A stretch of 64,000 nt of DNA from Staphylotrichum longicolle (lineage: Eukaryota; Ascomycota; Sordariomycetes; Sordariales; Chaetomiaceae). Below are positions 54,781-64,000 of this stretch, piece by piece. The notes beneath the pieces are model-generated. The model ran no database searches. It was not told the origin of the DNA and saw only the letters and a list, made by a program, of their open reading frames with translations. Positions within the stretch are counted from its first letter, which is position 1, and each line of letters opens with the position of its first letter. Position numbers and translations under genes: made by a program. The stretch lies in the NCBI GenBank assembly GCA_019096155.1, contig JAHCVI010000001.1:9238001-9302000 (forward strand). The letters are read 5' to 3'.

Positions 54781-57700
54781 GTTCGACGTCTGCAGCGGTT
54801 GCTGAACGAGGGAGGAGATGACATTCCCCCGTGCAACTCAAAGAGCGGGCAGACGGCTTCCTAAATACTGCAAGAGGCACGACTTGGGGCCAGCCTTGGG
54901 GACGGAGATGGGGCCAGGGTCTCAGGCTTCGCATCCTCCCCCAACACAGCACCCCTGGTGGAACCGATGGAGACGCGCCGGTATCATGGAGCGTGGGGAA
55001 AGTCGGGACGACTGACAGCGTACCGTTCACGGCAGCTTACACAGTAGGGTATGGAATACCGTGCGTGTATACGAAGGTACACAGGCCGTGGCGGCCTGGG
55101 TGTCGCCTCGTGGCCGAGGTACGGTATGGGCAACTTCATGTTCCTGGATGGCAAAGAATGCAACATGAGACGATCACGTTCCGGCGGGGTCGTCGCAGAG
55201 CTGTGACAAATCCTGGATGCAGGATTAAGATCATCGGCAACACGACAATGGCATCCTTGCCGGGCGTTGTGAGACACGACGGTCATAGGCCAGCAGCAGC
55301 GACATGTCTCGCAACACCAGAGCGATAAGACCCTCCTCAGACCCTCCCACGGCCCGGGCTATCCACCAGACGTGGAGCATGAGGTCATCGCGTGGATATG
55401 CCGAATGTGCGACTTGGCTCCTCTCGGCACCCGCCAGCCCGAAAGCTTGGGGTTGACTAGCGGGCGTGGCAGGGCGGCGAAGGGAGGGCGGGTGCCGGAC
55501 GGAGATGGGGCCGGGTCTTGTCGAGATCGGCTGCAAGACCCTTTTCTGCAATGGGACCAGCGGGTCTCGTACTGTGTACTGTGGACTGTGTACTAGGGAG
55601 CAGTATGGAAGGTACCGAACGCGTAACACAATCAACAAAATAACTTGTCCGTCTCTTTTTCGTTCCAGCAACCGGGGCCCGAGGATCAAGAGATGAACAC
55701 CAGCGCAGTTAGATTGAATACAACAGTAGCACAGTACGCACCTGCGGGTTCGTCTCAATCCATGCAGAAATCCTCCGATGCCAGATGCATCTGATGGAAT
55801 CTGAAGCTCCAGGATCCTGGGCGGGGAATACAGCGGAGAATAGTGCTGTTTCTTTGCCCACCGAGTGGAACCATGGCGTCACACTTGAGCTTTGGCTCAG
55901 CGCCCGCCAAGGTTGCCCTTGAAAATATTTTCGGCTCCGGTTTTGGGTAAGCTGCTACGGTAGCGGCGCCGATCTCCGATCTGTTGCATTCTGTTCGGGC
56001 GAAATTCCTTCTTTCATGTGAAGGTGGTCGAGGGTTAAGCGAGCTGTTGGCGGAGGATGCCGGCCAAATCGCCTTGGGGTTTTTCTTCGGGAAGGTGGCA
56101 CTCAAGGGAAAACCAGTGCACCGAGCGACAACTGGAACTGGATGGAAAGACACAACGCGGTCGGCACCTGCCCTGCAAATTGGACGGGCTTGAAGGACCC
56201 AATTCAGCATTGATCGGAGCAACCCCTCCCTTTTTTTCCTCCCTTTCGTTATCGCAGTCTGGGGAAGACCCTGAAAATGCAGTTGACATGGCGCCACTTT
56301 TACTTCTCACCCTCGCTGATAGCCCAAGGCAGCCTGGCACATCTCCACAGATCCACATCCACGAGACAAGCTCGACAAGGCACAGGAATCTGAGAGATTT
56401 CCCCAATGTGCCTGAGATGGGAATTCCGCAGTTTCCGCCACATGGAAGCGGTGAACTGCGGAAGGACTTGTGGGTAGGTAGATGTTGAGCATCTCGTCCA
56501 CTGAAGTGCTGCAAAACAGTGCCTCTAACCTCCCACACCATTTCCCTTCCTCTCGATGCCCATCATACCCCAGTCTAACTCGAGTGTGGCTCGTGTCGAG
56601 TGTCAACCCCAAAATCCGAGGTGGCACTTACTGCCCTGGTCGCTCGGTGCACCTGGGCTGTCTCTCGAACGGGACACCGTCCTGTAGAGAAGTGTGTGTG
56701 GGTTGAATCGCGTCCCAAACATGCCCTGGCCTTGGCAGGAGCCAAGCAGCAGCGAGGGGATGACGTGAGGTTTGGCATTTGCGGCAAACGCCGCGTCTGC
56801 GGTTGTGGCGAGCTGCGGTACAGGTTTGTTACCAGCGATTCATCGCGTGGAATGCAACACACAGGAAGCATGTCGCCTCGTTGTCGCCTCGCTGTCGCCG
56901 GCCTCTACCCGGTGCCAACATGCCCTTCTTGCGCTTGCCGTGCCGGCTCGGATCCTCCACTGCGGCCAACGGCTAAGATTCGGTTCCTGACTCGTGGCGA
57001 CGTCACCCGCAGCCAGCCGCACCCCGGTCCTTCAACATGGCATACCGGAGGTGGATCGGCGTGCCAAGTCCGCTCGGCCCGTCTCCGGCCACCGCCCCTG
57101 AATCCGGGTGGAGAACCCGGCATGCAAGTGCCTGCCGAGCCCTGGCAGCAGCCCTGGCAGTTAGCCAACCTCAGCCAAAGTCAACCACAGCATTCATTTT
57201 CGTCTGTACACACAAACGGAAATAATGTGCGGGAATACTGCTTATTTGCCATCCCACCATCTTGCCTCAAGAATTTGGAGGCAACAGACTTTTGTTTACC
57301 AAGTACAGAAGGCCTAAATGGGCTCAATGGGCCAGGGGCACTCTCGCGCCCCCCCACATACCCCCACCCCTCGCCCACACCTCACTCAGGCCTCCTGCAC
57401 ATCCTTTCGCATTCCCGACTGCTCTCTCGGGTTGCTCCCCAGCCTTGAGGCGTTGTGGCAACCTGGGCTAATGCACCTTGGAAAAGATTTCTTCCCATGT
57501 AACGTTGATCGCTGACCGAGGAGTCCTGCGGGTTTGCCCTCTCGAGCGGAAAGGTCAGAGCACGTTTTGGTGGACAGCCTGAGCAATCACTGCGATTCAC
57601 GGCTCCACGATGCTTCATGCCACACAATCAGGACCTCCCGGTTGCAGAGTTTGTTACTTCTTCGCCTCTTTCTCTTACATTCACGTGAACACTCTCACCA

Positions 57701-57984
57701 CCTAACCTGCTTGATGCTCGAAATTTGAAGACAACAGGAAGAGAAGGAGCGGGGATTTTGGAATTCAAGGGGAAAAAATTGAGGAGGGGGGTATAGGATT
57801 CTGTGCCTTCCTATGTGTACAGTAAGATAGCCAATGTTCCTTCTCGTCCCTCTAATTCGGCGGCATAATTGTGCCTGGTGTTGTGGCGTACCCTGGGACT
57901 TCTAGGGAGGGTTGAAAAAATCGAATGTTCTTAGAAGGGAGCACTAAAGGTTAGGCGGCTCTACGACTAGGCAAAATGACGCTC
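54781..57984. other. 3.2-kb intergenic region, no gene seen
   Basis: Upstream of the STL1-type porter and downstream of the efflux pump. A long plus-strand frame (56600-57448) has low-complexity composition and no domain. A short three-copy GTCGCCTCG repeat lies at about 56870-56895. Poly-purine runs occur near 57730-57790. Confidence 0.5.
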
Positions 57985-59700
57985 TCACGCCGAGTCACTC
58001 TGCCGACCTGAATCCCGCGCCTTCTCGGCCGCGATCCGCTCAGCCCTCCATTTTGGTCCCCAGCGCATGATGACCCATAGAAGCGGCGCCATGGAGAGGT
58101 TCAGGAGAGCGAGAAGTGTGTAAGCCCACCCGCTAGACATGGCGTTGGTCATGGGCACGATAGCGGCCGACGCACCGGCTCCGATCCAACACCGGACGAG
58201 GTTGTTGGCAGCGGTGGCCGTGGCCGGCGCCTGCGGGTAGACGTCGACCATGAGCACGCTGAGCATGGTAAAGAAGCCATTGACTCCCAGGCCCACGAAG
58301 AAGAGCATGACGAGGACTCCGGCCACGCTTGTTTGAGCCCACAGCAGCCAGCCGTACACAATGAACGAAACGGCGACAAGCGCGCACATGGGAAGTGCGA
58401 CCTGACACCGGACCATCTCAATGGGAAAGCTGCCCAGATCGCGGCTCATCTGCTTCGCCTCGCTAACACTGATCCCTAACCGGCGCGCGTGGCGAGCAAA
58501 GTTCCAGTCGGCGACGTGGCCGACCGCGATGGCGGATAGCGCGGCGCTCACACCAACGGGAATGAAGCAGAGACCGATGTGGAGGTCGTTGAAACCGTAG
58601 AGCTCATGGAACTGCGAGGGTATGGCGCTGACGACTGCAGTGTACCCCGCAAACACGATGCCGTTGGCGAGGAGGACGATACCGGCTTCTTTGTCGGCGC
58701 AGATCCTGAGCGTCATGAAGGGGTTGACAAATCGAGTCTTTCCCGCGACCTCACCCGGGCCGTTTCCAACCGCGAGGGCGGATTCTCTCCTGCGCTTGGT
58801 CGATGGCAGCAGATCCCACAGGGAAACATTCCAGCCCGCCGGCCGGGTTGAGCCGTTGCCAACGACAGCTCGCGCTGTTTCTGGTAGAACAAGAAGGACC
58901 AACATGGTGACAACACCCACGCAGATGACCAGAAACCAAAAAATGGACCGCCAACCCAGGTAGTCGCTGAGAATCCCGCCGATCGTGGCACCCAGCGCCA
59001 CGCCCACCACACCGCCAAGTGAAACGTATCCAATGTATGCTCCGCGCTCGGCAGGGCTGGCAACGTCGGAGACGACGGCGTTGCCAAGCGCGATGGTGCC
59101 GCTGCTCCCAGAACTCTGCAGACACCGGAGGACCATGAGGGCGGCAAACTGGTTCTGCAGCGCGAGACCAATGTTCGCGGCCATGTAGATGACGAAGCAG
59201 AGCAGGTAGACGGGCCGCCGGCCGATGCTGTCGGAGAGCGAGCCCGTGAAGGACGGCGCCAGCCCCTGGAAGACCATGTACATGGTGATGGACAGGTTGA
59301 TGAGTGTTGATGACACTTGGTACTCCCTGGAGAGGGAGTTGAGCGCCGGGAAGTAGATGCTGGCGCTGACTGGGCTGATAAAACTGGCAACCGAGGCAAC
59401 CAGTACAATACATCGTTTCTCGCCGGCGTTGAAGAGGCTGTAAGGGGGCTGCGCCGGTGGCGCATCTGCTCCCATCACGCCCTGCTCTTTGTCTCGGCTG
59501 CCATGTTTCTCGCCCCCTGCGTGTCCAGAAGAAGCGGGTGGGTTATGGAGGAACGGCTGTGCCGCAGAATCATGCCCCTTGTGATGCTGGTGTTCCGATG
59601 TCTCCGCGTTGAGGCTTGTAATGGCGTCCTCGTGCCCCGGCTCTGAAGTGTTGTTTGATTTCACGCCGCCGTGGCTATCTTGGTCTCCACTGGTTGGCAT
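57985..59700 (-). CDS. MFS efflux transporter, DHA1 (drug:H+ antiporter-1) family
   Basis: Single exon, 571 residues, 12 membrane segments. After a His/Ser-rich tail of about 85 residues come the DHA1 signatures: SFISPVSASIYFPALNSLSR in TM1, SLSDSIGRRPVYLLCFVIYM (motif A) after TM2, MVLRCLQSSGSSGTIALGNA in TM4 (RxxQ motif), SPAERGAYIGYVSLGGVVGV, GPAxG-type ALGATIGGILSDYLGWRSIF in TM5, and LPETAR after TM6. This group contains Qdr/Aqr/Dtr pumps that export drugs, organic acids or amino acids. The frame extends upstream but has no ATG before 59700. It follows a PLP enzyme in the same orientation 229 bp away, with possible functional link to amino-acid metabolism. Confidence 0.9.
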   Translation of the reverse strand: MPTSGDQDSHGGVKSNNTSEPGHEDAITSLNAETSEHQHHKGHDSAAQPFLHNPPASSGHAGGEKHGSRDKEQGVMGADAPPAQPPYSLFNAGEKRCIVLVASVASFISPVSASIYFPALNSLSREYQVSSTLINLSITMYMVFQGLAPSFTGSLSDSIGRRPVYLLCFVIYMAANIGLALQNQFAALMVLRCLQSSGSSGTIALGNAVVSDVASPAERGAYIGYVSLGGVVGVALGATIGGILSDYLGWRSIFWFLVICVGVVTMLVLLVLPETARAVVGNGSTRPAGWNVSLWDLLPSTKRRRESALAVGNGPGEVAGKTRFVNPFMTLRICADKEAGIVLLANGIVFAGYTAVVSAIPSQFHELYGFNDLHIGLCFIPVGVSAALSAIAVGHVADWNFARHARRLGISVSEAKQMSRDLGSFPIEMVRCQVALPMCALVAVSFIVYGWLLWAQTSVAGVLVMLFFVGLGVNGFFTMLSVLMVDVYPQAPATATAANNLVRCWIGAGASAAIVPMTNAMSSGWAYTLLALLNLSMAPLLWVIMRWGPKWRAERIAAEKARDSGRQSDSA

Positions 59701-59929
59701 TGGGCGTTTTCTGTGGACTGCAGATGTCAAAAGCGCTGGAATCGCAAGTCTAGGGTAAATCACGATGTGTACGCTGTGGCGATTGCACAACGAAGAGAGA
59801 ATTAAGGCAGCCGTGATCACTACTGCGAAGGTCTGACCCTTTACCGCGGCAGCGGTTATGACCGGCACCGTGGTTTTATTCCCCTCTCATTCCCGATGTC
59901 CGGCTCCGGCGATCCGCTAGAGATGTTTA

Positions 59930-61217
59930 CTAAAGGAGCCTCGTACTCCCTCTACTTGCAAAAGGCTCGACCGGCACTGCATATTCCCGAGATCCTTCAG
60001 TACAGTAGAGCACCACGACTGATTTATCAGACAGGCCAAGTTCCTCTTTCTCACTCTCGCAGATTCTCTTCAAGGCCGCAAGTGTAGCCGCTCCACAGGG
60101 ACCTGCCTTGACTCCCAGTTCTTCTAGTTCTTTGACGGCGCGGTGCGCGTCAGAATCCCGGATCGTGATGGCACCATCGACCCCTAAGCTGAGAAGAGGC
60201 CAGGCTGACGTGGACAAGGTCCCGCAGTTCATCCCGCACATGATACTATCTGCAGTTGGCACCTTCGTCATCTCGCCATGCTCGAGTGACGTCTTTAAGC
60301 ACGCCGCCGTGTCCGGCTCGACCGCGAGCACAGTTGCCGCAGGCCCGGAGCTCTCTTCTCTTGCCGCGCTCTTGAAGTGCTGTGCCACTGCCTGGGCAAT
60401 CGAGCCGCATCCTACTGGGACGACGACATGCGTGATTGCTTTTTCTTCCGCCATGCGGAGGACTTGTGTATCTGACTCATCGAGCATTGTCTGGTAGCCT
60501 TCCACCACCCACTTAACCCCAATCAGCAGAGGTATCAACAACAGCCAAGCACAGGGGCCGGGTAAAGCTTGAACAAACCTGCGGCACGGTTTCATAGCCT
60601 TCCCAGCTAATGTCCATCACCAACAAGGACCCCTCAGCTTCCGCCGCCCCCTGAGCAGCCGCCACAGCAGCGTCGTAGTCCCCATCCACAACATTCACTT
60701 CAGCCCCTTCACCCCTGATCCGCTCTCGGGTTGTCTCGTGCATGTGCGCCGGCACGTAGACAGTGACGGGAACACCGAAATAGCTTCCCATTCTTGCCAC
60801 CGCCCGGCCCCAGTTCCCTTCGGTGCAGGTGACGAGCCGAAGGCGCAGCCCTTGTTCCCTTGCCAGGAGCCCGAAAGAGGTCAGGTTCAGCGGAGGGCCA
60901 TCCTCCGCCAGTAGTGACAAGGCATCGAGACCTAGCCGCTCGGCCACAGCGCGGTACACGGCCCACGACGCGCCGAGAATCTTGAAGGAAGGGAGGTCAA
61001 AGCGCTGGGACTCGTCTTTGACAAAGACGTGCCCAAGGCCGAGTTTCTCGGCCACGGAAGGAAGGCTATGGAGAGGCGTTTCCGCATAGTTTGGAAGAAG
61101 GCGGTGGAATGCCCGCACAGGCGATTCAACGGTGCCACCGTCGAGCGCACGTTTAGCCGGGGAGTACCGCCATGCTTTTGCAGCAGGGTTGATGTAGATG
61201 ACGGACGGAGATGTCAT
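59930..61217 (-). CDS. Diaminopropionate ammonia-lyase-like PLP enzyme (fold type II)
   Basis: Cytosolic PLP-dependent lyase of 406 residues, exons 60579-61217 and 59930-60511 with a 67-bp intron in phase 0. Pattern of DpaL and threonine-dehydratase relatives: NYAETPLHSLPSVAEKLGLG, the PLP lysine in DLPSFKILGASWAVYR, the cofactor phosphate loop VTCTEGNWGRAVARMGSYFG, WEGYETVPQ/WVVEGYQTML (conserved segment spliced across the intron), PVGCGSIAQAVAQHF, EPDTAACLKTSLEHGE, and SIMCGMNCGTLSTSAWPLL. DpaL turns 2,3-diaminopropionate (and D-serine) into pyruvate and ammonia. DpaL assignment is by the order of these motifs; activity is inferred. The last 15 residues beyond CTEGSREYAVPV extend further than usual. 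Confidence 0.88.
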
Positions 61218-62112
61218 CGTAAATGGTGTTGTGGGGGGTGAATGAATTTGGAACAGAGCCTCTGACCATGTCGTTCCATACAAGAGCTCGCATCGCTTAC
61301 AAACGGCTCTTCCTTCCTGCACCTGCTCACTGTGCGGGGTTGACCAGAGCCAGACACCACTGCAGTCGATCCGGAGATAGCATCAGACTCGGACACCCGG
61401 GCCGGTACCGGAGCCGGGGCGGCTTCCATCAAGTTCAAGTTTAAGACTTGATCACATGCAATGGAAGTTCGTGCCGATTGTTTGATAAACGTGGCTTGAA
61501 CCTTTGGTACATCCAGCCCCCATTCGCCTTTCTCAATGACCGTTTTGCCAGTGAAAGTTTGCCCACTTCTCATTGTGAGGACTGATCTGATGGTGGTGAC
61601 TGTGCGTGATAAGAAGAGGTGGCTTTCAAAATTAACAACTGACGGGTGGTAGGTAGGGCTCAAACCGCTGTGAGATGCAAGATCAAAGACCGCTCGACAG
61701 TTTGGCGGTAGCAGAATGTCAAACAAAAGCTCCAATCCGATTATGGCTGCTGAGGTATGAAACCGCAGGAAGGAGCCACGTCTAGCCTGGCGGTTTGGTT
61801 TCACTTAAGATTCAGTTCTTTAAGCTGCACCTGCCGATGGTCAAAGGATTTCCAGGTTCGTTTCTCATTCCAGGCTCAGGGTTCCCAGTGGCTCTGCCTG
61901 CACACAAATTTCCACCGCGCCGCTCAGACTAACTCTGAGGGAAATGAAACTACCTATCGTAAGACCCAAGCCATCCAATTCAGCTTCCATTCTATCCAAA
62001 ACAAAACCCCTCATGGCACACCGGGCCTCACCCGCACCGTCCAGGAATCCCAGGCGCCCACCATAACGGCATCAAGTCATCACAGCATAACAACATCACG
62101 ACATTCCGGCCA
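61218..62112. other. Intergenic, no gene seen
   Basis: Promoter of the PLP enzyme and 3' flank of the PLC-like gene. No supported frame. Confidence 0.5.
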
Positions 62113-63534
62113 TCACCTCTCCAGTCTCTGCCTGCTGAGCTGGACCGCGACATCAGAGGTGCCGCCGTCAATGAAATCGTTCATCATGACAACCAGCTGA
62201 TCGAGCTCGCACTTCTGCAGCACATTATCCTTGCACCACGGCAGCGTCTTGGAATCGCAGACGCCCTTGGTCGCCAGCAGACAGCTCGTCGTGACGCTCG
62301 CCTCGAGCACCGAGTAGACCACCGCCTTGGTGATGTTGGACGCCGTGGCCTGGCACTGGATGTTGACAAACGCCTTGCCCCGCTGGTTGTCCGCCGTCAG
62401 CACCCTCGGCAGCGCCTCAAGGATGCTGTCCCCGTTCAACGTGGCGTTGCCCTCGTCCGTGTACGTCGACAGCGAGTCGACGCTGTCGAGCATGATCAGC
62501 CGCCGCTTGTCCGCCCGCAGCTGCCCGATGCTCGAGCGCTTCATGTCGTCGAGGTTGCCCGCGACCAGCTCCCCGTTGGCCTGCCGCAGCGCCTCGTCGA
62601 GGTACTGCCGCTTCTCCTCGTCCGACGGCTTGGCGCACACGTCCGGCACGCCGTCCCAGCGCAGCTGCACGACGACGATCTCGGTCGGGTGCGCCAGCAG
62701 GAACCCCACCACCTCCCGCAGGAAGGCGTCGTACGCCATGCCCGGGATGGCGCTGTGCTGGAAGTAGAGCCGGTCAGGCAGCGCGCCCGTGGGGATGATG
62801 GCGTTGTGCAGGTGGGCAGGGCGGAACTCGAAGTAGCGCGCGCCAATCTTGAGCATGGCGTCCAGGCTGTCCTTTTGGGTGATGGCCAGGCTGAAGATGA
62901 TGTTGGGCGCGATGAGCGCGATGGCGTCGCGCGAGAGCTTGTCCGCAAGCTTGGTGAGGACCCGGTTGTCGTTGATGAGCGTGCCCACGACGGCACCACC
63001 GACACGCCGGAGCACCGCGTCGGTGCTCTCCATGCTGTTCATGCCCACGTCGTGCGCCGAGGGGAGGACGAGCCGGGTGAAGGGCTTGTTCTCGAGCTCG
63101 GACCCGGGAGGCGCCACGCTACCGATCCAGTTGGCATAGCTAGGCGTTACCGTGACATAGCACTGGTGCCGGTTCGGCAGCAGGTCGTGGCCTTCGCCGG
63201 CTTCGTACAGGCCGTACGAGACGATGAGATTGTCGCCGTGAAAGATGGAGCGGGTCTGGGCAATGGACTCCATGGTGCCACCGCTGGCATTTCCCGTGAT
63301 GGCGTTTACGTCGATCCATTGCTCCGTGATCTGGTTGCCGTGCTCAAAGACCTTGAAGGTGAACCGGCCCCTTTTGTCAAAGAGGCTTTTGATGGCAAAG
63401 GCCTCCACCTCGAGAGCCACATTGGAGAAGCGGTTCAACTCGTCCACCTTCACGGTCTTCCCGGGCACCGAGAGCTCAATCGAGCACCCGGGCACCGCGA
63501 TGTAGGTGAACGCAACGACTCCTTTACTGGGCAT
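62113..63534 (-). CDS. PLC-like phosphodiesterase superfamily protein
   Basis: Single exon, 473 residues. An N-terminal beta-rich domain of about 140 residues (MPSKGVVAFTYIAVPGCSIE, RFTFKVFEHGNQITEQWIDV, HQCYVTVTPSYANWIGS) is followed by a TIM barrel of the PI-PLC X type: TRLVLPSAHDVGMNSMEST (His of the first active-site motif), MLKIGARYFEFRPAHLHNAI (R-E/D-xR motif), FLREVVGFLLAHPTEIVVVQ and RRLIMLDSVDSLSTY. The E/R pair in YFEFRP replaces the usual YFDLR of PI-PLC-like proteins. There is no signal peptide, no Y domain and no C2 domain, so it is not a classical signalling PLC. Fungal proteins of this layout are uncharacterised. Confidence 0.85.
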   Translation of the reverse strand: MPSKGVVAFTYIAVPGCSIELSVPGKTVKVDELNRFSNVALEVEAFAIKSLFDKRGRFTFKVFEHGNQITEQWIDVNAITGNASGGTMESIAQTRSIFHGDNLIVSYGLYEAGEGHDLLPNRHQCYVTVTPSYANWIGSVAPPGSELENKPFTRLVLPSAHDVGMNSMESTDAVLRRVGGAVVGTLINDNRVLTKLADKLSRDAIALIAPNIIFSLAITQKDSLDAMLKIGARYFEFRPAHLHNAIIPTGALPDRLYFQHSAIPGMAYDAFLREVVGFLLAHPTEIVVVQLRWDGVPDVCAKPSDEEKRQYLDEALRQANGELVAGNLDDMKRSSIGQLRADKRRLIMLDSVDSLSTYTDEGNATLNGDSILEALPRVLTADNQRGKAFVNIQCQATASNITKAVVYSVLEASVTTSCLLATKGVCDSKTLPWCKDNVLQKCELDQLVVMMNDFIDGGTSDVAVQLSRQRLER

Positions 63535-64000
63535 TGTTACGGCCCGCCCGTGGCGATCTAGATCTGGTCAATTGCGAGATGGTGTATGTGGGGTTGGAGA
63601 CTTGGAGATCGCCCTTCTGCGGTTTTCGGGGCGGCAAGGGGGGGGCTTAAAGCCCGCGCCGCGCTGCGCCAAACCTGAAACTATCGGATTTGGCGCTTGA
63701 CCCGGCGCCAATCCCAGCCGCAGTGCCAACTTTACGCAGCGTCGCCAATCACCGGGCCTCATGGTTGGCGGAGTGGAGAGCCGCCCTCAGCCCCCGGCCT
63801 GGCCGATGCGACCAGCCAAGCTCCCGCGAGCCAGGTGCGGGGGTTCACCACGGCGCCGGCAAGCGAGAAAGAACAGCTTCTTTTGCTCAGAATGTGTGTT
63901 GGGAGTTGGCTCTCGATCTCCCATGAATGTGACCGGAGTCTTGTCGGGTAACCCCTGGTTTGACTCGTGGCTGTGGAGCTACTGTGTCTGAGAATCAGGG
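63535..64000. other. Promoter of the PLC-like gene to the window edge
   Basis: GC-rich, no supported gene; three overlapping short plus-strand frames at 63690-63991 have no signature. Confidence 0.45.

Noticed and set aside
56600..57448. 282-codon plus-strand open frame
   Set aside because: Pro/Ser/Arg composition, no domain, non-ATG or weak start, and shorter frames are open on the other strand as well.
62689..63561. 290-codon plus-strand open frame
   Set aside because: Antisense to the PLC-like gene, no signature.

Overview
The window is nuclear DNA of a filamentous ascomycete (Pezizomycotina, most likely a Sordariomycete). The evidence is short introns (about 50-105 bp) with GT(A/G)NGT donors and YAG acceptors, monocistronic genes on both strands, kilobase-scale gene-poor stretches, pyrimidine-rich tracts upstream of start codons, an intron-containing nuclear tRNA-Lys, and fungal families (TPS3-type trehalose subunit, Notchless/Rsa4, VCX-type Ca2+/H+ exchanger, many major facilitator transporters). 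All exon boundaries were read by eye from frame and splice consensus.

Layout. 1-1566: 5' part of a trehalose-synthase-complex regulatory subunit (TPS3/TSL1 type), cut by the window edge. 6383-8350: Notchless/Rsa4 ribosome-assembly WD40 protein in eight exons. 8959-13394: small genes, namely a secreted cysteine-containing protein interrupted by one TGA, an unknown basic protein, and a CYSTM-like Cys-tail protein. 14021-16265: vacuolar Ca2+/H+ exchanger. 17364-18577: two convergent lineage-specific genes. 20379-22333: sugar porter. 25315-28984: enoyl-CoA hydratase-like protein and a LAT-type amino-acid permease. 30883-30966: tRNA-Lys(UUU). 32494-32998: short coiled-coil (SCOC) protein. 32999-39154 is gene-poor apart from one possible orphan exon. 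39155-40051: GPI-anchored-looking secreted protein. 42234-44909: DAL5-type organic anion transporter and a short-chain dehydrogenase. 45818-54780: a sugar-uptake and hydrolysis neighbourhood. 57985-61217: a DHA1 efflux pump and a diaminopropionate ammonia-lyase-like PLP enzyme. 62113-63534: a PLC-like phosphodiesterase.

The best functional unit is the divergent pair of a lactose-permease-type sugar porter (45818-47679, minus) and an intracellular GH2 beta-galactosidase (48611-51919, plus) sharing a 931-bp intergenic promoter. This is the layout of K. lactis LAC12-LAC4 and A. nidulans lacpA-bgaD. A second sugar porter follows at 52963-54780.

A second theme is sequence integrity. Three genes (Ca2+/H+ exchanger, lactose-type permease, downstream sugar porter) each lose frame at places where changing one base in a short homopolymer returns the expected family sequence. 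That pattern suggests homopolymer-length errors in the assembly more than gene decay, although decay is not excluded. I see no CRISPR array, no clear transposon, no secondary-metabolite core gene and no clearly new multi-gene system.
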